A stretch of DNA of 64,000 nt, taken from positions 1 through 64,000 of the forward strand of contig NZ_QJRF01000043.1 in the NCBI RefSeq assembly GCF_013393345.1, written 5' to 3'. Below the pieces are notes generated by a model. The model had not been told where the DNA came from, made no database searches, and worked only from the letters and a program-made list of their open reading frames with translations. A program made the translations under genes and the position numbers. This stretch comes from Pseudomonas taiwanensis (GTDB taxonomy: Bacteria > Pseudomonadota > Gammaproteobacteria > Pseudomonadales > Pseudomonadaceae). Positions 36,543 through 44,802 of the stretch are shown in pieces. Every line of letters starts with the position of its first letter. Positions within the stretch are counted from its first letter, which is position 1.

Positions 36543-37385
36543 TCAACCACCACACAACGCCTTCAACCTCCCCACCAACTCATCCCCCGCACGCCCCAAC
36601 CCCGTCCGTCCATAGAGCGCTAGCCGCAGTCCCTGAATCTCTGGCAGATCCTCCGCCTTGCCGAGCAGCCGATGCTCCAGCCCCAGCACACGCAATGGCA
36701 GCAGGCTCACCCCCAGGCCGGCGGCGACAGCTGCGCGCACGCTGGCCAGGCTGGCGCTGGAGTAAGCGATGCGCCAGCGCCGGCCCTGTACGTCCAGGCC
36801 GTGGAGCATCTCATTGCGGTAGAGCCCGCCAGGCGGAAACACCACCAGTGGCAGCGGCTCGCGGCCGAATACCGGCTGGCTGGCACTGTCCACCCAGCCC
36901 AGTGGCTCCGGCCACGAGGCCAGGCTGTCGCCGCCGTCCCCCATGCGCTTGACCAGAAGCAAGTCGAACTCGCCGCCCTGGTACAGACGCAGCAGTTCCG
37001 GGCTGAGGCCGCTGGTCACCTCGAGGCGCACACCGGGCCAGGCGGCGGAGAATTCTGCGAGCAGCGGCATCAGGCGTTCGGCGGCGAAGTCCTCGGGCAC
37101 GCCCAGGCGTAGTACGCCGCTGCCCGGTTGGTGGCGTAGCACTTCCGCGGCTTCGTCCTGCAAAGCGAGGATGCGCCGGGCGTAGCCGAGCAGTTGTTCC
37201 CCCTCGGCGGTCGCCACCACCTGACGCTGGCTGCGGTCGAGCAGACGGCAGCCAAGGCTTTCCTCCAGCCGGCGCAACTGCTGGCTGACGGTGGACTGGG
37301 TGAGGTGCAGGCGCTCGGCGGCGCGGGTGAAGTTGCCGCAGTCGGCGACGGCCACGAAGCTGCGCAGGAGGAGGGGATCGAACAT
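36543..37385 (-). CDS. LysR-family transcriptional regulator
   Basis: The 280-residue protein opens MFDPLLLRSFVAVADCGNFT and has the LysR HTH LHLTQSTVSQQLRRLEESLG at about residues 26-45. It is followed by a co-inducer domain (VLRLGVPEDFAAERL, LEVTSGLSPELLRLYQGGEF). It is divergent from the ankyrin / deaminase / MFS operon with 104 bases between, and should regulate that operon. An excellent 10-base inverted repeat spans this promoter region. Effector unknown; a purine or pyrimidine is a guess from the deaminase. Confidence 0.9.
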   Translation of the reverse strand: MFDPLLLRSFVAVADCGNFTRAAERLHLTQSTVSQQLRRLEESLGCRLLDRSQRQVVATAEGEQLLGYARRILALQDEAAEVLRHQPGSGVLRLGVPEDFAAERLMPLLAEFSAAWPGVRLEVTSGLSPELLRLYQGGEFDLLLVKRMGDGGDSLASWPEPLGWVDSASQPVFGREPLPLVVFPPGGLYRNEMLHGLDVQGRRWRIAYSSASLASVRAAVAAGLGVSLLPLRVLGLEHRLLGKAEDLPEIQGLRLALYGRTGLGRAGDELVGRLKALCGG

Positions 37386-37442
37386 TCAGGTATTCCTACT
37401 GACACTGATAGGCATGGTTATATTTAATTTCAGAATACCTGA
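37386..37442. promoter_or_regulatory. Inverted repeat in the divergent LysR/ankyrin promoter region
   Basis: TCAGGTATTC (37386-37395) and GAATACCTGA (37433-37442) are exact inverted repeats 37 bases apart in an AT-rich stretch. The left arm abuts the LysR start codon. Two exact 10-base arms are unlikely by chance in such a short region, so this is a strong candidate for the LysR binding region. Confidence 0.6.
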
Positions 37443-37489
37443 CCAGATGGACATAATTTCGCCCATTCGACGAAGCGCGGAGGCGAACC

Positions 37490-38155
37490 ATGAAAGCCCG
37501 ATTCACCCACTGCCTGCTCCTTGCCACCGGCTTGCTGCTGGCGGGCCAGGCGAACGCCGATGACGCCGCACGGAGCCTGCTGCAGGCAGCCGGGACGGGC
37601 GACCTCGCCAACGTCGACAAGCTGCTGGAACAAGGCGTCTCGGTGGATGTGCGTGACGCCGAGGGCAACACGCCCTTGCTGCTCGCCACGGCCGGAAACC
37701 AGGTCGAAGTGGCGCGCCGGCTGATCGACGCTGGTGCTGACGTCAATCTGCAAAACCGCATGCAGGACAGCGCCTACCTGCTGGCTGGTGCCAGCGGCCA
37801 CCAGCAGATCCTCGAGCTGACCCTCGCCCATGGCGCCGACCTGCGCAGCACCAATCGCTTCGGCGGCACCGCGCTGATTCCCGCCTGCGAACGCGGTCAT
37901 GTGGACACCGTGCGCACCCTGATCGCCGCTGGCGTCGACCTCGACCACGTCAACAAGCTGGGCTGGACCTGCCTGCTGGAAGCCGTGCTGCTAGGCGACG
38001 GCGGCCTGGCTCACCAGCGCATCGTCGACCTGCTGATCGCCGCCGATGCCGACCTCGATCTGCCCGACAAGGACGGCGTCACCCCCTTGCAACATGCCGA
38101 GCAGCGCGGCCAGTCGGCCATCGCCGCCAGGTTGCGCGCCGCCGGCGCCCGCTGA
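37490..38155 (+). CDS. Exported ankyrin-repeat protein
   Basis: The 221-residue protein has a signal peptide (CLLLATGLLLAGQANA, cleavage before DDAA). About five ankyrin repeats follow, with motifs AEGNTPLLLATAGNQVEVAR, LIDAGADVNLQNR, GGTALIPACERGHVDTVRTL, LIAAGVDLDHVNK and DGVTPLQHAEQRGQSAIAAR. It should act as a periplasmic binding or scaffolding protein; periplasmic ankyrin proteins in Pseudomonas include one that protects catalase. GCGGAGG precedes the ATG. It is first in an operon with a deaminase 16 bases downstream. Confidence 0.88.
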   Translation: MKARFTHCLLLATGLLLAGQANADDAARSLLQAAGTGDLANVDKLLEQGVSVDVRDAEGNTPLLLATAGNQVEVARRLIDAGADVNLQNRMQDSAYLLAGASGHQQILELTLAHGADLRSTNRFGGTALIPACERGHVDTVRTLIAAGVDLDHVNKLGWTCLLEAVLLGDGGLAHQRIVDLLIAADADLDLPDKDGVTPLQHAEQRGQSAIAARLRAAGAR

Positions 38156-38171
38156 TTGATGGAGTTCTCCC

Positions 38172-38633
38172 ATGTCTGATGATCACAACTACCTGGAACA
38201 GGCCGTGGAACTGGCACGGCAGAACGTGGAGCAGGGCGGCCGTCCGTTCGGCGCGCTGCTGGTGCGCGACGGTGAGGTGCTGGCTCGCGCGGTCAACGAA
38301 ATCCACCTGACCCAGGACCCGACCTGCCATGCGGAGCTTCAGGCCATCCGTGCCGCCAGCCAGCGTCTAGGGCCGCGCCTGGACGGTTGCGTGATCTACG
38401 CCAGCGGCCAGCCGTGCCCGATGTGCCTGGCAGCCATGCACATGTGCGGCGTGAGTCGCGTGGTGTTCGCTGCGGCCAATGCCGTGGGCGAGCCCTTCGG
38501 CCTGTCTACTGCGGCCGTCTACCAACAGATGGCCCTGCCGCTGGAGGCCCAGAAGCTGGATATCCAGCACCTGCCGCAAGCGGCCATGCGCGAAATCTAC
38601 GCCCGCTGGCAGGCCCTGCATGCGGCGCGCTGA
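38172..38633 (+). CDS. Nucleoside/base deaminase (cytidine deaminase fold)
   Basis: The 153-residue zinc enzyme has the HAE motif (DPTCHAELQAIRAAS) and the PCxxC motif (SGQPCPMCLAAMHMCGVSRV) of the CDA superfamily. It belongs to the guanine deaminase / TadA-like branch rather than classical cytidine deaminase, given its length and the C-terminal ARWQAL. The exact substrate (guanine, or another purine or pyrimidine base) is not deducible. The next gene starts inside its last codons, giving a 14-base overlap with a CynX-type MFS permease that may import the substrate. Confidence 0.85.
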   Translation: MSDDHNYLEQAVELARQNVEQGGRPFGALLVRDGEVLARAVNEIHLTQDPTCHAELQAIRAASQRLGPRLDGCVIYASGQPCPMCLAAMHMCGVSRVVFAAANAVGEPFGLSTAAVYQQMALPLEAQKLDIQHLPQAAMREIYARWQALHAAR

Positions 38634-39816
38634 TCGACTTGAAAGCCTCGCCGGCTGGGCACTGCTCATCGTCCTTGGGCTGAACCTGCGGCCCATCCTC
38701 GCCTCGGTCAGTCCGCTGCTGGCGGATATCCGCAGCGCCACCGGCATGGGTTTCCAGACCGCCGCGCTACTGACCACGTTGCCGGTCGTTTGCATGGGCC
38801 TGGTGGCATTACTGAGCAACCGGCTGGGTGGGCTGGGCGAGCGGCGTGGCATTGGCCTGGGGCTGGCATTGATCGCCGGTGCCTGCCTCGCGCGGCTGCT
38901 CCTCGGTCAGGCCGGGCCGCTGCTGGCAACCGCCTTGCTCGGCGGTGCCGGGGTGGCGCTGATCCAGGCCTTGCTGCCTGCGGTGATCAAGCGTCGCTTC
39001 GAAGGGCGGGTGGCGCTGGCCATGGGCGTCTATTCGGCATCGCTGATGGCCGGCGGCGGTCTGGCGGCGCTATTCAGCCCGCTGCTCGCCCACCACTTCG
39101 AGCACTGGCAAGCGGGCCTTGGCCTCTGGCTGGTACCGGCGCTGCTCGCCCTGGTGCTATGGCTGGCGCGTCCAATGCCGGGTTCCGCTCCAGCCGCCGC
39201 CGGTCGGGCCGCACGCTTTACGGGTAATCGCCGGGCCTGGCTGCTGGCGCTGTACTTTGGCCTGGTCAACTGCGGCTACATGAGCATGGTGGCCTGGCTG
39301 CCGGCCTACTATCAGCAGCTTGGCTGGAGCCCGACCCGCAGCGGTTCGCTGCTCGCCTTCATGACCATCTTCCAGGTGATCGCGGCGCTGGGCATGCCCG
39401 CCCTTGCACAACGCGGCACGGACCGCCGGCCGCTGCTCTCGGTGAGCCTGATCGCCCAGGCCGTGGGCTTCGCCGGGCTGATCTGGGCGCCGCTGGAACT
39501 GTTCGCCCTATGGATCGCCCTGATCGGCTTCGGCCTGGGTGCCTGCTTCGCCCTCAGCCTGATCCTTACCCTCGACCACCGCCGCGATCCTCGCGAGGCC
39601 GGTCAGCTGGCGGCCTTCGTGCAGGGCGTGGGCTTCCTGATCAACGCCGTGTCGCCCTGGCTCAGCGGCTTTCTGCGGGAACTCACCGGCAGCTTCGCCG
39701 CCGCCTGGCTGGTGCTGGTGGTCGGCGCAGTGCTGATGCTCGGGCTGACCCGGTTGTTCAGTCCGGCGAGCTATCGGCCCGTGGCGACCACAGCGCCGGT
39801 ACCCGGCACTTTGTAG
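38620..39816 (+). CDS. MFS transporter, CynX/NimT type
   Basis: ATG at 38620 opens MRRADRLESLAGWALLIVLG; longer frames run inside the deaminase and are rejected. The 398-residue protein has 12 membrane helices. The motif GLNLRPILASVSPLL near the start is the signature of the CynX / 2-nitroimidazole transporter subfamily. GERRGIGLGLALIAG and LLPAVIKRRFEGRVALAMG follow. Cargo is unknown; coupling with a deaminase suggests a nitrogenous base or its product. The stop codon TAG is contributed by the REP element that begins at 39812. Confidence 0.87.
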   Translation: MRRADRLESLAGWALLIVLGLNLRPILASVSPLLADIRSATGMGFQTAALLTTLPVVCMGLVALLSNRLGGLGERRGIGLGLALIAGACLARLLLGQAGPLLATALLGGAGVALIQALLPAVIKRRFEGRVALAMGVYSASLMAGGGLAALFSPLLAHHFEHWQAGLGLWLVPALLALVLWLARPMPGSAPAAAGRAARFTGNRRAWLLALYFGLVNCGYMSMVAWLPAYYQQLGWSPTRSGSLLAFMTIFQVIAALGMPALAQRGTDRRPLLSVSLIAQAVGFAGLIWAPLELFALWIALIGFGLGACFALSLILTLDHRRDPREAGQLAAFVQGVGFLINAVSPWLSGFLRELTGSFAAAWLVLVVGAVLMLGLTRLFSPASYRPVATTAPVPGTL

Positions 39817-39889
39817 GAGCGAGCTTGCTCGCGAACAGTCCGCGCACGATCTTTCGCGAGCAAGAACTCGGCGTCCCCCTGCTCCTACA
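39812..39889. repeat. REP pair with inserted GGGGGACGCC segment, overlapping a stop codon
   Basis: The left unit TGTAGGAGCGAGCTTGCTCG is standard. The right unit, read in reverse, is TGTAGGAGCAGGGGGACGCC then GAGTTCTTGCTCGCGAA, with the same extra segment as at 15406. The first unit supplies the TAG stop of the MFS gene. Confidence 0.82.
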
Positions 39890-40045
39890 GAACGTTTGAA
39901 CTCCTCCTGCGACTTCAACGTCCTTGCGGAAGGTACAGGCGCCGGATAACCGGTCCCGCACGGCGCGCCATCTGCGGCTATACCACTGAAAAGGCCCCAC
40001 ACGCGGCAGCAGCCGTGGCTTCGAGGGCCTGTCCGGGAGAGCCGC

Positions 40046-40789
40046 ATGTCAGAAACTGCCAGAACAGCCATCGTCACCGGGGCGTCCCGGGGTATCGGCG
40101 CCGCCATCGCGCGACGCCTGGCCGCCGAAGGAATCCAGGTGGTGGTCAATTACGCCTCGCGGCCGGAATCCGCCGAACGCGTGGTGGATGAGATCAGACG
40201 GGCAGGAGGAAAGGCCTACCCCGTGCTGGCTGATGTCAGTGACCCGGTGGCGGTCGCCGTGCTGTTCGACCAGACGGAAATGGAGTACGGCGCCATCGAT
40301 ATCCTGGTGAACAACGCCGGCGTCATCCAGCCGGGGCTGGTCCCGTTGGCCGACACCGAAATAGCCCTCTATGACCGCCTGTTCGCCATCAACACCCGAG
40401 GCACCTTCAACACCCTGAAGATGGCCGCCACTCGCCTGCGTAACGGCGGTCGTATCGTCAACCTGTCCAGCAGCGTGGTTGGGCTGAGCCTGCCGGGCTA
40501 CGCCATCTATGCCGCTTCCAAGTCTGCCGTGGAGACCATGAGCGCGATCTTCGCCCGCGAACTGCGCGGGCGGAACATCTCGGTGAACTGCGTCGCGCCG
40601 GGCCCCACCGCAACCAACCTGTTCCTCGATGGCAAGCCCCCGGAGCTGGTGGAACGCCTGACCAAGCAGGCGCCGCTGGAGCGTCTGGGCAATCCTGAGG
40701 ACATCGCCAACCTGGTGGCCTTCCTGGTCGGGCCGGAAGGTGCCTGGGTGAATGGTCAGACCCTGCGGGCCAACGGCGGCATCGTTTAA
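40046..40789 (+). CDS. SDR-family oxidoreductase (3-oxoacyl-ACP reductase-like)
   Basis: The 247-residue classical SDR has TGASRGIG (about 12-19), NNAGV near 90, NLSSS with the catalytic Ser, and YAASK (about 154-158). VADPG-type positions read VAPGPTATNLF, and the end WVNGQTLRANGGIV matches FabG-like glucose/3-oxoacyl reductases. It is probably NADPH-dependent, because RPESAER follows the second strand. Substrate unknown. The upstream 150 bases hold its own promoter; a DUF190 gene follows 37 bases downstream. Confidence 0.88.
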   Translation: MSETARTAIVTGASRGIGAAIARRLAAEGIQVVVNYASRPESAERVVDEIRRAGGKAYPVLADVSDPVAVAVLFDQTEMEYGAIDILVNNAGVIQPGLVPLADTEIALYDRLFAINTRGTFNTLKMAATRLRNGGRIVNLSSSVVGLSLPGYAIYAASKSAVETMSAIFARELRGRNISVNCVAPGPTATNLFLDGKPPELVERLTKQAPLERLGNPEDIANLVAFLVGPEGAWVNGQTLRANGGIV

Positions 40790-40826
40790 GCACAAGCGAT
40801 CGTGAGCAGGCTCTATTGGAGGTCGT

Positions 40827-41153
40827 ATGAAGGGCTACCAACTCACCCTCTACACCCAGCAGAACCGCCGCCATCAGGGCAAGATGCTGGCTGACTGGAT
40901 CGTTGCCCAGGCCATGGACATGGGCCTGCGCGGTGCCACCCTGGTTTCCGGGATCGAGGGCTTCGGGCACACCCGGAATCTCCATTCCCATCATTTCTTC
41001 GAGATGGCCGACCAACCGATGCTGATCATCCTGGCCCTCACCGAGGCTGAATGCGACGCCTTGCTGAAACGCCTGGAAGAAGAGGGCGTGAGCCTGTTCT
41101 ACGTGAAGGTGCCGGCAGAGTTCGGCCTGCTGGGTGTACCGGTGGATGCCTGA
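40827..41153 (+). CDS. DUF190 (UPF0166) family protein
   Basis: The 108-residue protein matches DUF190: KMLADWIVAQAMDMGLRGAT, then VSGIEGFGHTRNLHSHHFFE, and LPMLIILA-like LTEAECDALLKRL. The fold is ferredoxin-like and resembles PII signalling proteins. In other bacteria it often accompanies CrcB fluoride channels, but none is here. A strong GGAGG lies 4 bases before the ATG spacing region. Confidence 0.85.
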   Translation: MKGYQLTLYTQQNRRHQGKMLADWIVAQAMDMGLRGATLVSGIEGFGHTRNLHSHHFFEMADQPMLIILALTEAECDALLKRLEEEGVSLFYVKVPAEFGLLGVPVDA

Positions 41154-41202
41154 GGCGCGGCTCTGCGACAATCGCCGCTCTTTCCACCTGCAAGGCCACC
41201 CG

Positions 41203-41418
41203 ATGAACCCCGAAGACCTGCTGCTCCTGGTCACTCGCGAAATGCCCTACGGCAAGTACAAGGGCCGCCTGCTCGCCGACCTGCCCGGTCATTACCTCAA
41301 CTGGTTCGCCCGCGAAGGCTTTCCCAAAGGCGAGATCGGCCGGCTGCTGATGTTGATGCAGGAGATCGACCACAACGGCCTGAAACCGCTCCTCGAACCG
41401 CTGCGCAAGAAGCGCTAA
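41203..41418 (+). CDS. DUF3820-family small protein
   Basis: ATG at 41203 is preferred over the frame extending back to 41134, which overlaps the DUF190 gene. The 71-residue protein has the DUF3820 core: MPYGKYKGRLLADLPGHYLN followed by WFAREGFPKGEIGRLL. Pfam labels this family a putative quorum-sensing-regulated virulence factor, but the function is unproven. Its 3' end overlaps the end of the convergent AraC gene by four bases. Confidence 0.82.
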   Translation: MNPEDLLLLVTREMPYGKYKGRLLADLPGHYLNWFAREGFPKGEIGRLLMLMQEIDHNGLKPLLEPLRKKR

Positions 41419-42368
41419 CTGCGGCGTCCGGTCAGGGACGGCTGTTCGCCATACAGCCGCTTGTAGAGCGAGGAGAAATGGCTGGAACTGGCAAAGCCCA
41501 GGTCCAGCGCCAGGGTGGTGATGCTCTGCTGCGGGTCCTGCTTGAGCCGGCGGCGTGCCTCGGCCAGGCGCAGGGAAAGGAAGAATTGCTGCGGCGTGGC
41601 CTGGCTGATCTGCCTGAAGCAGTACTGCAGGGTGCGGTGGCTGGTATTCAGGGCCTGGCAGAGTTCGAGCATGGACAGTGGCAGGTCGAGGTTCGCCTGC
41701 ATCATCTCCACCGCCGCCAGCACCAGGCGGCGGCGTTGTTCCAGGGTGCGGGGCAGGGCGGTACCACGCTGGTTCGGACCGCGCAGCACTTCGTCCAGTC
41801 CCTGCAGCACGCAATCGAGGCTGGACATCACGGCGCGTACCCCGTGCTCAGCGGAACGCGGGTCATATTCCGCGCGTTCGAAGGCGCCGATCGATGTGCA
41901 CAGGTCCTCGCGCAGACGCTGCGCGGCCAACGGCGAGATATCCAGCCGGCGCCGCCCGAGTGCCTGCTCCAGGCGTTCCTGCTCCTCGGCTCCGAGGATC
42001 TGCGCGAGCAGCCGGTGATCCACCGTCAAGCCGAGCATGCCGATCTCGCCGGGGGCGCAGATTTCCATTTCCTCGCCGCCTTCCAGTACTAGCAGGGTGT
42101 CCCCGGCGAGGGTGCCGCCGTTGAACAGTGAGTCGGAGGAAACCTTCAGCGGAATGCCGAACACGACCTGGCCCTGCGGCGGCGTCATGTTCTCGTGCAG
42201 GTGCAGGTTGGAGTGCTCGTAGATCAGTGACGCCCCAGCGAGCTGGACGTGCAGCAATTCGGCATGCAGCCGGCCACGACCCAGTTGGGTGTAGTCCTGG
42301 CTCCAGCCGGCCAGCGCGCCGGCGAGCTCGTCGGAGTCGGATGCCTGGTGTCGGGCAATGCCTGTCAT
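41415..42368 (-). CDS. AraC-family transcriptional regulator, EutR-like
   Basis: The 317-residue protein has a C-terminal AraC double HTH (about 215-315). The first helix pair is in LDLPLSMLELCQALNTSHRT and the second in ITTLALDLGFASSSHFSSLY, preceded by LQYCFRQ. The N-terminal 200 residues resemble the ethanolamine-operon regulator EutR rather than a cupin arabinose domain. AGGTGA lies 6 bases before the ATG. It follows the kinase, phospho-lyase and permease genes in the same direction and is the obvious regulator of that set. Confidence 0.85.
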   Translation of the reverse strand: MTGIARHQASDSDELAGALAGWSQDYTQLGRGRLHAELLHVQLAGASLIYEHSNLHLHENMTPPQGQVVFGIPLKVSSDSLFNGGTLAGDTLLVLEGGEEMEICAPGEIGMLGLTVDHRLLAQILGAEEQERLEQALGRRRLDISPLAAQRLREDLCTSIGAFERAEYDPRSAEHGVRAVMSSLDCVLQGLDEVLRGPNQRGTALPRTLEQRRRLVLAAVEMMQANLDLPLSMLELCQALNTSHRTLQYCFRQISQATPQQFFLSLRLAEARRRLKQDPQQSITTLALDLGFASSSHFSSLYKRLYGEQPSLTGRRS

Positions 42369-42491
42369 GTCGGGTCACCTGTCGAGCGCGGTTGGCGGAC
42401 GCTCGGGGCCATCATGGCTGAGCGCCGCGCAACGGGCATTTCCATGCGCGCCAGGCGCTTGTGCATCCCTGCCAGGCGCCGGCTCGGTGGA

Positions 42492-43511
42492 TCATCGCTG
42501 ATCGAGATAACTCCGTGCCAGATGGCAGGCCCGCTCGATCAGCATGGGCGCCAGCTCCTCGGCGGTGCGACTTTCCCGACGGGTGTGGATCCAGCCCAGG
42601 TAGGTCACTCCGCGTAGCGCCAGGAACAGCGGCAGGGTGGCGCGGTCGGCCGCGGTCAGCGGCTTGACCGAGTGGTAGCCACTCAGCAGTGCCGCTTCGA
42701 TCTCGGTGTAGCGCGGGTCATCCAGGCAGAAGTACAGCGCCGTGGCGAGCTCGAACATATGCCACCCGAAGCCCGCGTCGTCGAAGTCGATCAGGTGCAA
42801 CCTTGCCTGATCCAGCAGCAGGTTCTCCGGCACTAGGTCGGCGTGGATCATGCCGAAGTTGTCCAGGTTGCGACCGTAGCGCCGCAAGTCCGCGCGTGCC
42901 GCCTGACGAGTGGCCTGCAGCAACTCGCGTTGTGCCGGTTCGAGCAGTTCCAGCTCCCAGTAGGGGCCCCAGAACGGGCGCTGGCCGATCAGGCCTTCTT
43001 CATCCCAGGCATGGCGGCTGAAGGCGTTGGGTTGCTCCCAGCGTGCCGAGCTCTGGTGGATGCGTGCGGCCACGGCGCCGGTGTCGAAGAACAGGCTGGC
43101 AACGTCGCTCTGCACCGCCAGGCCATGTTCGGCCGAGCCGATGCTGGAGCCGTCCAGCCAGCCGAGCATGTCGATGTAGCGTGATTCGCCCAGCTCGTCG
43201 CTGTGCACCCGAGTCAGGTGTTCGCCGTCGCGAGTGCGGATGATCTGCGGCACATGGATGCCGTCGGCGGCCAGGGCTTCCATCCATTGCAGCTCGGAGC
43301 GCAAGGCTTCCTCTGAGTGGTAACCGTCGCGGTGGACGCGCAGGGCGCTGCGCTGCCCGTCGCTACGGGTGGCGCAGAACACGGCGTTTTCGCGGTACTT
43401 GATCAGGTCCAGGCGGACGAAGTCGCCGTCCCATTGGCCCAGGGCAGTAAGCGCCAGGCGCTTCAGGCTGGCGACCTGCTGGTCGTGGTCGAAGGTGTGG
43501 AATTGGCTCAT
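42492..43511 (-). CDS. APH-family small-molecule kinase
   Basis: The 339-residue protein is an aminoglycoside-phosphotransferase-fold kinase. The catalytic loop is MIHADLVPENLLL and the metal-binding LIDFDDAGFG follows; the N-lobe has LIKYRENAVFCA and RSALRVHR. This fold includes choline/ethanolamine kinases, homoserine kinase II and hydroxylysine kinase. It starts 10 bases after the phospho-lyase-like gene, so phosphorylation of the substrate of that enzyme is the natural role. I favour an ethanolamine or hydroxylysine kinase and do not think it is an antibiotic-resistance enzyme. Confidence 0.82.
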   Translation of the reverse strand: MSQFHTFDHDQQVASLKRLALTALGQWDGDFVRLDLIKYRENAVFCATRSDGQRSALRVHRDGYHSEEALRSELQWMEALAADGIHVPQIIRTRDGEHLTRVHSDELGESRYIDMLGWLDGSSIGSAEHGLAVQSDVASLFFDTGAVAARIHQSSARWEQPNAFSRHAWDEEGLIGQRPFWGPYWELELLEPAQRELLQATRQAARADLRRYGRNLDNFGMIHADLVPENLLLDQARLHLIDFDDAGFGWHMFELATALYFCLDDPRYTEIEAALLSGYHSVKPLTAADRATLPLFLALRGVTYLGWIHTRRESRTAEELAPMLIERACHLARSYLDQR

Positions 43512-43521
43512 GGCACGGTTC

Positions 43522-44802
43522 TCAGAGTTCGCGAAGGACGCTGTCGAGGGTGTCGATGAACAGGTCCGCGTCGGCGCGGTTGAACACCAGCGGCGGGCGG
43601 ATCTTCAGCAGGTTGTCGTCGGGACCGATCTTGCTGATCAGCACACCGCGCTCGCGCATCTGGTTGACCACGCGCCGCGCCTCAGCACCCGCCGGGGTCT
43701 TCTGCTGGCGGTCGCGCACCAACTCGACGGCGAAGAACAGGCCCTTGCCGCGCACATCACCGATGATCGAATGCCGCCCTGCCAGTCCCTCAAGGCCATT
43801 GGCCAGGTGCGCGCCGACTTCGCGAGCGTTGCGCAGCAGTTGTTCGTCTTCGATCACATCGAGGACCGCGCTGCCCACGGCAGCGGCCACCGGCGAGCCG
43901 CCGAAAGTGTTGAAGTAGAGGTTGCGCCCACCGAAGGCCTCCACCCGCTCGCGGCTGGCCACCAGCCCGGCGAGGGGGAAGCCGTTGCCCATGGGTTTGC
44001 CCAGGGTGACGATGTCCGGCACCGCGCCGTGGGCCTGGTGGCCCCACATGTGATCGCCAGTGCGACCGAAGCCGGCCTGGACTTCATCGACGATCAACAG
44101 GCCGCCAGCTTCGTGGACCAGCGCCGCGATGCGCTCGACATACCCGGCGGGAATGCGCGGCAGGCCCTCGTTGGCGAACAGGGTGTCGATCAGCATCGCC
44201 GCCAGTTGCACGCCCTGGGCCTTGAGCGAGGCGATGGCCTCGGCGACCTGGGCCACGTACTGGTCCGCCAGTTCTGCTGCAGTGGTGCCGGCCGGTGCCC
44301 GGTACAGGCAAGGAATCGGCACCGCACGGGCGAAGGGCGAGAACGGCTCGGAGCTGGGCAGGGCGGTGGTCACCTCAGCCAGGCTGGTGGTGTTGCCGTG
44401 GTAGTTGTAGCTGCTGACGATCACCCCCTTGCCGCCGGTGCAGAAGCGCGCCATGCGCAGGGCCAGCTCGTTGGCCTCACTGCCGGTGCAGGTGAACATC
44501 ACGCAGTCCAGCGACGCATCGAAGGTGCGGGTCAGGCGTTCGGCGTAGGTGACGATCCGCTCGTTCAGGTAGCGGGTGTGAATGTTCAGGGTGGCCGCCT
44601 GGCTGGCCATGGCTTCCACCACGCGCGGGTGGCAGTGACCGACGCAGGGCACGTTGTTGTAGACATCCAGGTAGCGCTTGCCGCTCTGGTCATAGAGCCA
44701 CACGCCCTGGCCCTTCACCAGGTTCAGGGGCTGGTCGTAGAACAGCGGCGACTGGTCGCCCATGGCCCGGTAGCGGCGTTGCAGGAGATCAAGTTCAGAC
44801 AT
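43522..44802 (-). CDS. Class-III PLP enzyme, phosphoethanolamine/phosphohydroxylysine phospho-lyase-like
   Basis: The start at 44802 overlaps the permease stop by 8 bases; the protein has 426 residues. PLP motifs: CTGSEANELALRMAR, IVDEVQAGFGRTGDHMWG and the lysine in VTLGKPMGNGFPL. From DEVQ onward it tracks human AGXT2L1/AGXT2L2 closely, including NTFGGSPVAAAVG, IIGDVRGKGLFFAVELV and VLISKIGPDDNLLKIRPPL. Those are phospho-lyases that split phosphoethanolamine (to acetaldehyde, ammonia and phosphate) or phosphohydroxylysine, not transaminases. The adjacent kinase makes this assignment more attractive. Substrate is inferred. Confidence 0.82.
   Translation of the reverse strand: MSELDLLQRRYRAMGDQSPLFYDQPLNLVKGQGVWLYDQSGKRYLDVYNNVPCVGHCHPRVVEAMASQAATLNIHTRYLNERIVTYAERLTRTFDASLDCVMFTCTGSEANELALRMARFCTGGKGVIVSSYNYHGNTTSLAEVTTALPSSEPFSPFARAVPIPCLYRAPAGTTAAELADQYVAQVAEAIASLKAQGVQLAAMLIDTLFANEGLPRIPAGYVERIAALVHEAGGLLIVDEVQAGFGRTGDHMWGHQAHGAVPDIVTLGKPMGNGFPLAGLVASRERVEAFGGRNLYFNTFGGSPVAAAVGSAVLDVIEDEQLLRNAREVGAHLANGLEGLAGRHSIIGDVRGKGLFFAVELVRDRQQKTPAGAEARRVVNQMRERGVLISKIGPDDNLLKIRPPLVFNRADADLFIDTLDSVLREL

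Noticed and set aside
42492-43511. Aminoglycoside-resistance phosphotransferase
   Set aside because: The fold is shared, but the gene is embedded in a catabolic operon 10 bases from a phospho-lyase-like gene.
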